From Erigeron canadensis (lineage: Eukaryota; Streptophyta; Magnoliopsida; Asterales; Asteraceae), in the NCBI RefSeq assembly GCF_010389155.1, contig NC_057762.1, forward strand, positions 5,443,513 to 5,507,512: 64,000 nt of DNA, written 5' to 3'. This document shows, piece after piece, positions 11,894 through 22,791 of the stretch. Made by a program: the position numbers and the translations under genes. How positions within the stretch are numbered: the first letter of the stretch is position 1; every line of letters begins with the position of its first letter. The notes under the pieces were generated by a model. It was not told the DNA's origin and did no database searches. It saw only the letters and a program-made list of their open reading frames with translations.

Positions 11894-12304
11894 TTCTTTA
11901 GCAAAACAAAAAGAACAATAAATGAAAATGAAAAATAAAAATCTGAGATACAAATAAAGAAACTAGAAGAGCATTACATAGACACATATATTAGCAAGAT
12001 GAAATGATTCTGTAGATTATCCGTTTAGATGATCGCAATTCGAAGGGAGTTTGATGTGAAATTCGAAATGGTGGGGTGGGATCGTAAGGAACTGTAACAT
12101 ATTATGTCTTTTTGAAACCTTCAACCTTTCTGACCTATTAATGCTCGAGATATTGGATATCCTTGTTAGTTGATTTTTTTTAATGATTGAATCATGATAG
12201 GACTAGATCGTGTGATGTAGCAATAGTCATTGTAGTTCCCAATTTGAGGATATATAAATCCACCCCCCCTCGTAATTTTCCTAACCTTTTGCGCCTTAAA
12301 CCTT

Positions 12305-12440
12305 GATCGTTTACCCTAATACTCTTTTCGTTTGGCAACCACTGCCACTCTTTTCCTTTTACCATTCGTATTAGTTGCATTGCTCCTTGATCAACTCTTG
12401 GTTAATCCATTAGTATTCTTTAGCAAAACAAAGCCCTATG
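12305..12440. repeat. Paralogue of the Helitron flanks (empty site)
   Basis: This stretch matches 10820-10946 plus 11894-11915: both contain TTTTCCTTTTACCATTC, TTAGTTGCATTG, TCCTTGATC, CATTAGTA and TTCTTTAGCAAAACAAA in the same order. The segment was therefore duplicated within the intron before the Helitron landed in one copy. Confidence 0.8.
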
Positions 12441-12578
12441 AGATTTGCATACTCAATTACTTTGTATTTATTAAAATTTTTGCTTTTATACAAACTGTGT
12501 TGAGTTTCATATATCTATGTTGCTAAAAGTTTCCACATATATTTGTGAAAATATTTGATTCATTTTACTTATTCGCAG

Positions 12579-13070
12579 GAGATGCCAATGTTGAAAGTGC
12601 TCGACCTCAATGGTTCAACTAACCTAGTTAGGACACCGGATTTCAACGGGCTCCCGAATCTTGAAACGTTAGTACTATCTGGTTGTATCAGTTTAATAGA
12701 GATTCATCCATCAATCGAATGTCATGAAAGGCTTGTTTTCTTAAATTTAGATGGTTGTTGCAAGCTTCAAAAGTTTCCAATCTTTGACAAGATGAAAAGA
12801 TTAGAGACCCTTTTACTATCTCACTGCCCTCAACTTGTAAACCTTCCAGAGATCCAACAGCCCATGAAAAGCTTGAAATATCTTTATTTGGATGAGAGTG
12901 GGATAGAAGTTTTACCCTCATCCATTGGAAAGTTTTGTACCAATCTTACCTACATAAATCTGATTGGTTGTAAAAATCTAAAGACAATTGAGTGCAATTT
13001 CACCCTCTTTAAACAAAAATGTGGGATATCAGGTGGTCCTCGAGATGTAGAAGGCTGTTCATCAGAATAG
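12579..13070 (+). CDS. TNL resistance protein, LRR exon, short C-terminus
   Basis: The acceptor TTCGCAG ends at 12578 and the frame continues from the exon at 6486-6776 across a 5.8-kb intron. It encodes about five plant cytoplasmic LRRs of the form LxxLxLxGCxxL (NLETLVLSGC, RLVFLNLDGC, RLETLLLSHC, then LPSSIG) and stops at 13068-13070. TNLs of this type usually have a much longer LRR and a post-LRR domain. Just past the stop, about 13125-13175, another frame reads like a further LRR fragment (R-E-L-D-L), so the C-terminus is probably shortened by a mutation. Exons 5023-6106, 6486-6776 and this one together would encode about 620 residues. Expression across the large intron is unproven. Confidence 0.78.
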   Translation, partial: EMPMLKVLDLNGSTNLVRTPDFNGLPNLETLVLSGCISLIEIHPSIECHERLVFLNLDGCCKLQKFPIFDKMKRLETLLLSHCPQLVNLPEIQQPMKSLKYLYLDESGIEVLPSSIGKFCTNLTYINLIGCKNLKTIECNFTLFKQKCGISGGPRDVEGCSSE

Positions 13071-14456
13071 TGTTTCCCTCCCAGGAGGCAGTAACAAGTT
13101 TAATGCAGATGGATGGCGGAAATGAAGTATCCTCCACGCCACGTTGTCTATTCAGAGAGTTGGATCTCAATTTTGATTAGTGAGATAATATTATCGTTGT
13201 ATCGACTTTTTAGCAAGCAAATGGTTGTGAAACTTACTGTGACATGATTATTAGATTGTATTTATGTTTTGCGACTGGATGCCTACTCTTTTGATGATAT
13301 TCGTGTATATTTGTATGCTTTATATGTATCCTTTGTTCAGTTGATGACATTTTGGATATCCCCAGTGTGTATGTTTGAGGGCTTCACTTTTATAATGCAG
13401 AATGGAAATAGTTGAGCATATATGTCAACTTAGGAGTTTCATGTTGCAAATATTGAATATTAGCATAAGCATTTTGCTACTACTGGCATTATCGAGTTCT
13501 ATCGTTAAGCTTGCTATTTGCTAATGTAAACCCAATCAAAATTTTAAGTTCTATCGTTAAGCTTGCTAATGTAAACCCCCAAAAAAAAAAATTGCGTGTA
13601 CTTTAGGAGTACGATTGAAATTTGAAAAAAAGGTAAGCCAAAAAAATGCTTTTAACAAAATCTTCTAAAGATAATTCGACTGCATTGGCTTATATGATAA
13701 AACTAATAGGTGCACTAAGGTTGTTTTTGACTTTTCGCACACATAAATTAAAGAGTTAATTTCATTTCATGTCTCTGAAGTATACCATATTATCAAGTTT
13801 CACCCTTACATATTTTTTTTGTCGTTACTCTTTAAGGTGACTTTTTACTTCATTACATACCCTTCGTCTTAATGACCATTTATGAATCTGCGTTAACCCT
13901 CTCACGAGCATGCCCCGTAAAGATATTTTAGTCTTTTACTATGAAAGTCTTCTTCTTCTATGACAAACCCCAAATAATCTGTATTTTTCTTCTTCTATAT
14001 ATCTTATCGATTCAATCTATATTTTTCTCTCTTAATCAATTTGATTTATACATACATATATCGCAAGATCAAATCACCAAAATAATTCACAATCAACCAA
14101 CTTGAAAATCAAAATCAACACAAATAATTCACAAACAAAGCCCACTTGGATCATCCAAAATCAACAAAATTCGAGACACCAAGCCAACCCATTTAAATAC
14201 GAATAAAATCCACAAAATCTTGGAAGAAATCAAGCACCTATTTGATACATTCATCTTTTAGAATAATAATAGCCTAAAGCCAATCGTTTGGTTGATTCAA
14301 AAACAACCTTAAATCAAATAGGTGCACAATCGACAAAGTATATAAACATAAATAAGAATGCTTGAATGTAAAAAATCGTGAAACTTATACTGTAAAAATC
14401 AAGAAACCACACAACTAGGCGTCAAAATCACATCAAAAGTTTGACTAAATGTGGTT
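13071..14456. other. Intergenic space between two convergent TNL tails
   Basis: No gene is seen. About 13125-13175 retains LRR-like coding from the + strand TNL. A short direct repeat of about 30 bp (TTCTATCGTTAAGCTTGCTA) occurs at 13498 and 13548. The rest is AT-rich and would hold both 3' untranslated regions. Confidence 0.55.
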
Positions 14457-16650
14457 TCAATTGCCATGTCCACCAACTGAGATCAACCATCTTCTTTTTA
14501 ATAGTTGAAAGTTGCATTCAAAGTTGATTAGATGATCACAACCAGTGAGACTTATCGAAGCAAGATTGGTGCAGTACCTTCCGATTGATGAGGGTAAAAC
14601 TTCAATTCCACTGTGATCCAAATTAAGATGCATCAAGCTATCCATGGGTACGTGGATCTCCGGGAACGTTTGAAGACGAGAGCAATTGGAGAGTATAAGG
14701 ATTTCTAGTTTGCACATATTAACAATGGGTGGAAACATCTCAAGCTTGTCACAACCATTTAAATCCAAGTAAACAAGTTCTTCAAGATATCCAATTGAGG
14801 AATCCATATTTATCAAACTGCTACAACCAGATAGCACCAATCTTTCAAGATGCTCAAGTCCTCTAAGATCTGGTATGGTGGTCAGGTTCTTTGAACTACT
14901 GACATCAAGTAACTTCAAAACTGGAAATTTCTGTTGCATAAAAAGTACAAGGAAAAATTACCAACATATTTCTTAAACCGTTCCTACTCTCGAGATTATT
15001 CCATTTAGTCACTTTACTTCTTAAGGGTTAATCCCTCTGCTGCTATTGACCTCATAAAGAAGTTGTACCAAACCCAACTGCACTTAGTATATCAATGACA
15101 ATTCAGAATCTACTTCCTTTTGTATTGTATATATATATATATATATATATATTAGTACCTTATAACCCTCCCACAGTTCTTTTAGCAAGCTGTTTTGCAG
15201 TATTAGACTAACAAGATTTCTTGGCTGGAAGTTTGCCGGCAATGAACTAGCAGGATAACATTTCCAAGAAATCCATCTCAACATATGTGAGAGATATAGA
15301 GGCTCTTGAACAGTTCTTGTGAACTTTTGATGGACATAAAGTGACCTGAGATTCTTCATGTTTGATACAACTTTTTGAAGATTTGGTGGGGCCTCATAGT
15401 CCGGGGCATGTAATGCTAAAATCTCTCTATTTTCCTGCAAGAACACACAAAATTGTGTCAGGATTTATAGTGAGTGTTCTGTTGCTGGTGTGTGTGTGTG
15501 TATAACTTAGTACATATCTATCAAAGCTAAGTTAAACTTTACCGTTGTTTCATTCCGAACACACATGTTGTCAATATCTTCATCTCGCCAAATTCTGCTA
15601 TGATTTTCAGGATTGTGAGGGTGTGCGCCATGTACTATGTGGTGAGCCATGTCATGTATAAGGTCATGCATATCAAACCTTTCATTTGAAGTAGTAATGA
15701 GAGCCCTTTGTTTCAACTCCTTTACTCCTATAACAGGGTGCAAACCACAGGCGTCAAGTATCACCATTGCCTCATCTTTTGGCCATTGCCTAAAGAAACA
15801 TGCAATATCTAGGAACAAATCTTGTTGCTGGGGTTTAAGTCCGTCATAGCTGATTCTTAGTACTTTTAAAATGTCATCCTCTGGGATATCTTTTAATCTG
15901 TTCAAAGCACTCCTCCACTCACTTATATCTTTATCGCATAGAGACAAACCCAAAACTTCAAGGGCTAATGGGAGGCCGTGAGCATAATGAGTCACCTCTT
16001 GTGAGAGCTCATCAATTTCCTCATAATCTTCCATGTGTATACACTTCCGAAGTGCATGCCTTCTGAACAGCCAATCAGCTTCAACTTTGTTCAACAGGCT
16101 GATATTGTATGTTGCGTTGACTTTGTGAGCATTAAGCAAATGTTCATTTCTAGTTGTGATTATTATTCGGCTTCCGGGACCAAACCAGTCATGTGATCCA
16201 GCTAAAGCCTGTAGTTGGCGAATGTCGTCGACATCATCAAGAACAAGTAAAACTTTTTCTATATGACGAAATCTACCTCCTATCTGGTCTTTCCCATCTT
16301 TAACACTCTGTACTTTAATTTTCTTTTTCAAAACAGCCGAAAGAATTTGTTTTTGTAATTTTTTCAAACCGTGTCTTTTTTCTTCTTCCCTAATACTTTC
16401 AACAAGGCAAATAGCATTAAACTTGGAAGAAATATCTGTATAAACAGAAGATGCAAGAGTAGTCTTGCCACCACCCCCAATGCCCCATATTCCAACCATG
16501 CACACACCATCTGACCCGATTTTTAACATTGATTTCAGATCGTCCATACGACTCTCTATTCCGATCAGATTTTTCTGTGCATTTGAATCTAAAGGTTTCA
16601 ATCCTTGTGAAACTATGTGAACAATTTCTTGGATGCCAACTGCTTGATGC
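14457..16650 (-). CDS. TNL resistance protein, NB-ARC, linker and LRR exons (exons 2-4)
   Basis: Exons are 16650-15543 (NB-ARC), 15434-15159 (linker) and 14930-14457 (LRR); acceptors ATGTAG, TTGCAG and CAACAG and donors GTAAAG and GTACTA fit, and all phases join to give, with exon 1 at 21945-21467, a protein of about 778 residues with no break. NB-ARC motifs: P-loop GIGGGGKTT, kinase-2 LLVLDDVDD, RNBS-B SRIIITTR, GLPLAL, RNBS-D LFLDIACFF, MHD as D-M-H-D-L-I. The LRR exon has LxxLxLSGC-type repeats and ends at a stop after the C-N-F-Q-L-L-K block, at nearly the same place as the + strand paralogue, so a short LRR may be original to this pair. The protein would act as an intracellular immune receptor. 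Introns 2 and 3 are short (108 and 228 bp). Confidence 0.88.
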
Positions 16651-16849
16651 CTACATATCATCATTAATAAATAAAAGAAAATTAGCATATGCTTTGTTAG
16701 AAGTTTACTTTCATTCAAACTAGTGGGTTTTACTAAATTAATTAGTGGTTCTTTAGTGATAATCGTACCATTTGTTTGGATGTTTTTACCACAACATTGC
16801 ATTACTAACTTGTACAGTCTGCTACATATATTGTACCTAATGGTAGATT

Positions 16850-17010
16850 TTTTTTAGAACGGCATTCTAATCTACTCCTACTCCTAAATTACACGCATGC
16901 CTGGGATGAAACCCAGGACTCTCAAAAAATCCCTATTAATCCACCCCACAAATGTGGGAAATGGGACTCGAACCCAGGTCGACCCCCAAGGTCAAAGACC
17001 CTACCAATGG
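16850..17010 (-). mobile_element. tRNA-derived SINE with 17-bp target duplication
   Basis: Direct repeats GTACCTAATGGTAGATT at 16833-16849 and 17011-17027 flank it exactly. On the - strand it has a pol III A-box-like TTGGTAGGGTC and a B box GGGTTCGAGTCCC, and it ends in a run of A. It is not a tRNA gene because no cloverleaf can be completed around these boxes. Confidence 0.88.
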
Positions 17011-17159
17011 GTACCTAATGGTAGATTAATTTAAAAGAATGGTACTAATATCGTTTCTTTACCTCTCTGTTTCAACTGCTTTCTATTTTCAAGTACAATT
17101 ACTTCTGTCGGTTTAGATTTTGAATTTGGGATCATTGAAACCCTAACTTTTGGAGGAAA

Positions 17160-18415
17160 TCAATTTTTCGGATTACAAGCCCTAATCGAGAATGAATTAT
17201 GTCTAATAAGTGAAGAACATCATTAATAAGAGGTATGGTACCAAGGAAATAGAAACAAACACAGGGGAGTCAGCCAATTGCGATGTAAGTGATCTGAATA
17301 ATGTAGATAAAGTTGTTAATGATGCAGAGAAGGATAACATGAATAAGATGAATGATACAACTAATGATAATGTTAAGGATGTTACTAGTGATAATGTGAA
17401 TGTGGAACAGATATCTTATGCTAATGCTGTTAAGAAAACCAACATAATGGAACAAAACAGACTTAAATTCATACCCACAGTTCTAAATGTGATTGGTAAT
17501 GAGGTTGTGATTTTTGATGAAGAGTTAGTATGGGAAGTAAAAAGTGGGAATTGACATTGTGCGCGTATCTAGTGGGATATAGGATGATTCTGCAAGAATG
17601 ATAAAATACCTGTTTGCAAATTTTCTAACATACCTATGGAAGCTTGGAGCGTAGAGGGGCTTAGCGCAATTGACATTGTTGGAGTCCCAATAACAATGGA
17701 CGATATGTCTGCCTATTGTATGCAAATCTGGTATTGGAAGGACTGAATTTGCAAGAATTTTGGTTGAAATGGATGCTAAAAGGGATTTCAAAGAAAAAGT
17801 TGAAATACAATATAGAGATAAAGAGAATAGGGTAAAGGGTACAAAAATACTCAAGGTTGGTTATGACTGGAAGCCAGAAGTGTGTACCCATTGTAAAGTG
17901 TTTGGGCATGAATTTATAAGGTGTACCAAGAGGGAAAGGAGAGCAGAACAAGAAAAAAGATATAAAAGATGAGCAAATAAAGATAAATCCCGATGGTAAA
18001 GGGGAAAATGGACAACAAAACCAGTGGAATGTAGTAAGGAATAAAAGGTGGAAGTATAATAGACAAGATGGAAGCAAATGGATTCCTAAACAGCCACATC
18101 ACTTTAATAGGAAAAAGGAGGTGGAGAACAACAAAGGAAAGGCTAGTCAGGGTGAGTATGACCAAGAATTCCCAGAATTAAATAAGAAAGGTTATGCTAA
18201 TGCTTCTGGGCAGCTACAGAATGCCAGGGAAACTAGTAATAGAATTGATGTTTTAGAAGATGGAGTTAAGGAAGAAGGAAATCTAATAGAGCAGGGAGAA
18301 AGTTTTGTTGTAGATAGTTTCTTAAATAAGAAGTTAAGGCCAAGTAATGAGGAAATGTCCGACTGGAATGAGATCATCGTGAGCTCACATGTCATCAAAC
18401 AGGAGGTTTCTTAAT
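17160..18415 (+). pseudogene. LINE ORF1-type (DUF4283 plus zinc knuckle) relic
   Basis: Pieces in shifting frames match the plant LINE-1 gag-like protein. They are an Asn/Asp-rich head with S-Y-A-N-A-V and L-x-F-I-P-T-V (17210-17554), a W-S-V-E-G-L-S-like piece (about 17645), then V-E-M-D-A-K-R-D-F followed by a CX2CX4HX4C zinc knuckle (about 17881-17925), and a tail with F-P-E-L-N (18121-18414). The middle of DUF4283 is largely missing and several frame changes and stops exist. No endonuclease/RT ORF2 follows, since the next sequence is copia. The intact protein would bind RNA during LINE retrotransposition. Confidence 0.72.
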
Positions 18416-18479
18416 TTTTCTAAAGAAATGGTATTTTTTAGCAAGACGTAGGAAGAAATTGAGCTGTGGCACCTAAAAT

Positions 18480-20961
18480 ATGGCTCACCTCAATATAAAA
18501 GGTCTCCAATTGCTGAAAAACAAGAAGATGGTCCCCGACTTTCCCACAATCCTCTCTCTAAACGGTGTTTGTGAAGGATGCATCACCGGAAAACAATCAA
18601 AAATAGCATTTCCAGTAGGCAAATCAAGGCAGCAGCTATCTTGTTGCAGCTGATTCACGCTGATCTCTGTGGCACCAAGAGGGTCGTTATCCGGAAACAG
18701 GTATTTTCTTCTGCTCACAGATGATTTTAGTAAAATGAGTTGGGTGTACTTTATGCCACAAAAGTCCAAGACTTTTGAGTACTTTAAGCAGTTCAAGGTG
18801 CTGGTCAAGAAACAAAGTGACCAATTTTTAAAGGTGCTTAGAAGAGACCTTGATGGTGAGTTTTTCTCTGAAGAAATTCATAAGTTTTGTGATCAACAAG
18901 GGATAAAAAGAGAGTTCACAACCCATACTAACGAAATGGCGCGGCTTAAGCGACAAGTTGTATGGTAGTCGAGACGGCCCGTTATGATCAAATCCAAAGG
19001 TCTTTCTAACAGGTTCTCGGAAGAAGATGTTGCTACAGCTATTTATCTTCTAAATATCTCACATTTTCACCTACAATGGCATTTTGGGATCGTACACCAT
19101 ATTAAGCATGGTGTGGCAACAAACCATCAGTTTTATGACTTTTTGGCTGTATTTGTATGCTTCAGGTACATATGGAAAGCATAAATTGGAAGATAAATCA
19201 AAATGTTTGTATTTTTTGGGTATTGTACACAATCTAATGCATACAAGCTATATGATCCATAAGTGAACAGTTTAAAGTGAGTAGGGATGTGGTGTTTGAT
19301 GAAAGGGAAAGTTGGAAAAGGGGGGAAGATACTCACCGTGTGCTCGGGTTCAAATAGAAGAAGAACTGCACCAGAAGATTCGCCATCAGTAATTACACCA
19401 GTACATCAACTTCACAAAACTCAACACCAAGAAAGTCAAGTACAAGTGTACAACTGGGTCAGATTCAGATTTCTTGTCAGAGGACTCCACCCCTATAAGC
19501 CTCTTGATGATGTTAATGATGCAACATCCCCGATTATTTTGTTTGCTGGTGCTCCAATATCAACGAAATAAGCAATGGAAAAGAAAGGGTGGCGGTTAGC
19601 AATGGAAGATGAGTTACAATTTTATTTTAATTTTTTGAAAGGTGGATGAGTTACATGCTATAAAGAAAAATCAAAATTGGGAGCTTATTGAACTGCCTCA
19701 AGGAAAAACAGCAATTGGCCTGAAATGGATTAAGTTTTTGACAGATGGAAGTATCCAGCAACACAAGGCATGACTTGTTGTAAAGGGATATACCCAACAA
19801 CAAGGAATAGACTACAAGGAAATGTTTTCTCCGGTTTGACACCATTAGGATTATTTTGCCACTTGCAGCTCAAAAGCAATGGACAGTTTTTCACAAGCTC
19901 TTGGTGAGTCTTTATGTGGATGACATGAATTACACAAGCTCTTCCTTCTGTCTTGTGTCCCAATTCAAAAAATCAATGATGAATATGTTTGACGGGACAG
20001 ACTTGGGAGAGCTACACTACTTTTTAGGTTTGGAAATTGTGCAAACAAAAGCAGGAATTTTTTTTGTCAAAGAAGAAGTATGTTGAAGACACTTTGAAAT
20101 AGTTTCAGATGGTTGGATGCAACATGCAAGACAGCAGTCACGCCAATGCATATTTGATGAAAAACTACAATTAAAGATGGTACAGGAATTGCAGCCGGAA
20201 GCTTGTACAGGAGCTTAATTGGGAGATTACTTTATCTATCCCATTCTCGTCCTGTTATAAGTTTTATGCACATCATTTTGGTGCAGCAAAGAGGATTCTT
20301 TGCTACTTGGCAGGTAAAAGGAATTTGGTATATGGTTTCGTAAAACAGAGGATCTAAATCTCAAAGAAAATTCAAGTGATAGTGACTGGGCTGGTTCTGT
20401 GGAGGATATAGGAAGCGCTTCTGGATGTTGTATTATTATCGAATCATCAGCAAATTCGTGGAGCTCTAAAAAACAGGCAACTGCTGCCTTGTCTTCAACT
20501 GAGGCAGAATATGTCGTGGCTACAACTCCAGCCTGTCAAGCTGTGTGGTTAAGAAGGATCGTGTGTAATTTGGGAGAAGAACAAGTTGAATTTATTTTTT
20601 TATTTTTTTTGTGACAACAAATCTGCAGTTATGCTTGCAAAGAATCCAGTGTATCATAGTCATAGTCACTCATACTAACACATTGAAATCAATCATCACT
20701 TTAAACGGGAATTGATGTCAAAATGAGAAGTGATAGAGTTGCAGAACCGATCGAAGAACAATTTGCTGATCTAATGATGAAAAGTTTTCAACAGCTAAAG
20801 CATGAAGACTTTTGTTCACAACTAGGAGTGTCCAAGTTTGAATGAAAGGAGATTGTTAGAAGTATACTCCAATTCAGACTAGTGACTGTTACTAAAATAA
20901 AAGCTAGAGTGATTAGCTAAATAATTATGGTTATTTTCGACTGTTCAAAACTAGTTATGTT
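18480..20961 (+). mobile_element. Ty1/copia retrotransposon relic with probable 3' LTR start at 20854
   Basis: Decayed pieces occur in copia order: GAG-pre-integrase C-E-G-C-I-T-G-K-Q (about 18570), integrase core with L-L-T-D-D-F-S (18669-18968), RT pieces W-x-L-A-M-E-D-E-L (about 19590), a K-W-I-K-F-block (about 19720) and L-Y-V-D-D-M (about 19908, in place of YVDDI/M), then RNase H with S-D-W-A-G-S and S-T-E-A-E-Y (20380-20620). A purine-rich tract at 20844-20853 followed by TGTTAGAAG suggests the 3' LTR start. Gag and a 5' LTR are absent. Many frameshifts make it inactive. Confidence 0.8.
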
Positions 20962-20962
20962 A

Positions 20963-21162
20963 ACCACTTGGTCTTAGATCAAGTGGCCACCCGAGGCCCT
21001 CTTTGGGGGTTCTGTGGGAGGGGATGTTGGCTTGAAGACCAGGGATCGAATCTCAATTCTCCATGGTTTCGGGCATTTACCTCTTCAGACGCGTGCGACC
21101 ATATTATCGCATCCTTGGTCTCCAGGGGTGCCTTCGGGTTCCAACCGCTAGCATACTGCCCG
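20963..21162 (+). mobile_element. tRNA-derived SINE inside the copia 3' LTR
   Basis: A 12-bp direct repeat CTAGTTATGTTA at 20951-20962 and 21163-21174 flanks 200 bp. An A-box-like TTAGATCAAGTGG lies near 20977 and a B box GGGATCGAATCTC near 21046. The downstream sequence continues the interrupted LTR. This SINE shares its A-box region with the copy at 44315 but differs after the B box. Confidence 0.78.
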
Positions 21163-21269
21163 CTAGTTATGTTATTTATTATCAGTACCTATGTGGTAAC
21201 CGATGGTCTCATAACCTGTGGAAGACAGTATTAAGAGTTACTTTATATGGTTAACACGTTTGTATTGCC

Positions 21270-21395
21270 ATTAGAGATATAGGTCAAAGGTTGAATCCTC
21301 ACTTTTTTCTACTTTTATATAAAACCTGAAGTCAGACTCTCTACCTTAGTTACTCTCATACGGTATTGGGACGTAAAAGATGGAATTAAGTGCCT
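21270..21395 (+). mobile_element. Truncated SINE related to the copy at 44315-44561
   Basis: A B-box-like GGTTGAATCCTC is followed by TATAAAACCTGAAG, CTCTCTAC, GGTATTGGGAC and AAAGATGG. The same words occur in the same order in the 3' part of the SINE at 44315. The 5' tRNA part is missing and no clear target duplication is seen. Confidence 0.6.
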
Positions 21396-21466
21396 ATCTT
21401 GAAGCTTCATTTTGTATTAGTACTAAGCATGAGAAAATGAAAAAACGGTAAACAAGTCAAACATAC

Positions 21467-21945
21467 CCGTTAGCCATTTCCTTTGGTTCCCAACCGGCAA
21501 TCCCAGTTGCATCAATTAGTGCTTTTCTCCATGATTCAATCTGGCTGCTATGTTTTGAATCCAATTTCGATATGTCTTGTGCGAATTTGCCTTCTGGGTC
21601 CTTGACATCCGATGTGGTGACATTAAAGAATATAGGCATAACGATCATGTCTCCCTTTCTCCAGCGTTCCATGATATGTTCAAGTTCACGCAAACACCAA
21701 GACGAATCCGCGTAGTTTGTGGAGAATACAACAAGGGCAATCTGTGATTCTTCAATCGCCTTCATGAGAGATGGATTGATGGCATCACCCCGAGGAAGAG
21801 TTTTGTCGTCTTTGTAAGCATAAATTCCTCTCTGTGTAAGAAATGCGTACAGAAAATCCACGTAAGTCTTGCGGGTGTCTTTACCTCTGAAACTCAAAAA
21901 AACATCATATTTTAATGAACCAAAAGGAGGAGATGATGATGCCAT
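21467..21945 (-). CDS. TNL resistance protein, TIR exon (exon 1)
   Basis: The ATG at 21945-21943 opens a 159-codon TIR domain after a short Ser-rich leader. The signature K-Y-D-V-F-L-S-F-R-G-K-D-T-R is followed by the L-P-R-G-D block, and by S-S-W-C-L-R-E-L with the Glu that is the NADase catalytic residue in plant TIRs. The usual F-Y-x-V-x-P-S-D-V block is altered (F-F-N-V-T-T-S-D-V), a modest divergence. The donor GTATGT starts at 21466 after the G-W-E-P-K-E-M-A-N-G end, in the phase needed by exon 2 at 16650. TIR enzymes make NAD-derived signals that activate EDS1 complexes; that is family knowledge. The 4.8-kb intron between the TIR and NB-ARC exons is unusually long because of inserted elements. 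Confidence 0.88.
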
Positions 21946-22314
21946 TGGCCTTCTTTTTTTCCTTTTTTTTTTGGAGCTGTTTCTAGCTAAAGTAGTAAAA
22001 TAAAAACATATATAGATTTAGAGCTTTCAGCTAAATAAGGCCTCTTATTATAGTAGCTCCTTCTTCCCCACTATTCATTAGTTTTCTCTCTCTAAGAACA
22101 TCCCAAGAACACCCCCCTCCTTATACTACTCATTTCTTCACCACTTCTTCACTATTCATTCACTATTTATTATTTCTTTTTTTTTACACATATTTATAAT
22201 TAAAACATATTTTATTATAATTAAAACACATTACATTACTTAAAAATAAAAGATACTACAATAATAAAAAATACAGTACTGGAAAAAAACAAGAAATACA
22301 TAATAATGATACGG
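21946..22314. other. Presumed promoter region of the - strand TNL
   Basis: 369 bp between the TNL start codon and the 3' end of the next gene. It contains pyrimidine-rich and AT-rich stretches and no ORF. No TATA box stands out clearly. Confidence 0.4.
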
Positions 22315-22752
22315 TTACTCTTCGTCGTTTTTGATTGACATTTTTCCGATTCCACGGTGAACCGTTTCATTGGCCCACCATTTGTCGTGTTCTGAACATT
22401 TCACTTCCCATGTTGATTTGCCTTCACCGCAGTTGACGTGGAACGATTCTGCCCAAGTGCATTGGTCGGTCAATGTGTGACCAGCCTTAAAAACATGATT
22501 GATTGCCCTCTTCACAATTTTGCTCTGCGCCTGCAGATAATACAAATATGTCTCTTCGTGTTTCGAGACCGTGCGACCTGGTGCTTCTATTTCCTGAACT
22601 TGTTGGTCGCATAGGTGTCTCTTCTTCCGTAGGTAAAGCAGTTCCCCAGAGAGTTTATTTTGAAGGAGCGTGTCCTCTTTGACATGTTCCAAGATTTGTG
22701 CTTTCATCTCCTCTTCGGTGAAACGAGGTCGGTGAATGTTCTTTTTTGATGT

Positions 22753-22786
<34 letters not shown>

Positions 22787-22791
22787 GCCAT
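22315..22791 (-). CDS. Small protein of unknown function, 158 aa, poly-Ser N-terminus
   Basis: I choose the ATG at 22791-22789 because the divergent paralogue at 23094 begins with the same M-A-S-S-S; an upstream in-frame ATG at 22824 would add 11 residues. A run of serines coded by a trinucleotide repeat (about 22752-22787) is followed by a charged, mostly helical region with R-P-R-F-T-E-E-E, L-Y-L-R-K-K-R-H-L-C and Y-L-Y-Y-L-Q-A-Q, and a Trp/Cys/His-bearing tail (C-T-W, W-E-V-K-C-S-E-H-D-K-W-W). I see no signal peptide, membrane segment or known family motif. A TATAAATA lies on the - strand at 22879-22872, 81 bp before the start. Codon use and an intact frame suggest a real gene. Function is unknown. 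Confidence 0.62.

Larger units (their letters stand above)
6777..12578 (+). other. Third intron of the + strand TNL, 5.8 kb, repeat-invaded
   Basis: The coding phase fits on both sides, so this is read as one intron. It holds no credible gene. At 7500-7580 and up to about 8130 the - strand has short stretches resembling the end of a Ty3/gypsy polyprotein, too decayed to call. At 9460-9630 lies a repeat-like block ending in the common plant repeat phrase GATGTGGGATC. A poly-C tract is at about 10412-10440. A MITE (10595-10788) and a Helitron (10947-11893) follow. The rest is AT-rich with nothing recognised. Confidence 0.6.
16651..21466 (-). other. First intron of the - strand TNL, 4.8 kb nest of retroelement relics
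   Basis: From the NB-ARC side to the TIR side it holds a SINE (16850-17010), a LINE ORF1-type relic (about 17160-18415), a copia relic (about 18480-20960), a second SINE (20963-21162) and a truncated third SINE piece (about 21270-21395). The LINE and copia relics lie on the + strand, antisense to the host gene. Splice sites at both ends remain good. Confidence 0.7.

Noticed and set aside
17210..17554. Independent Asn/Asp-rich host gene
   Set aside because: It continues into LINE ORF1 pieces with a zinc knuckle and is the head of that relic.
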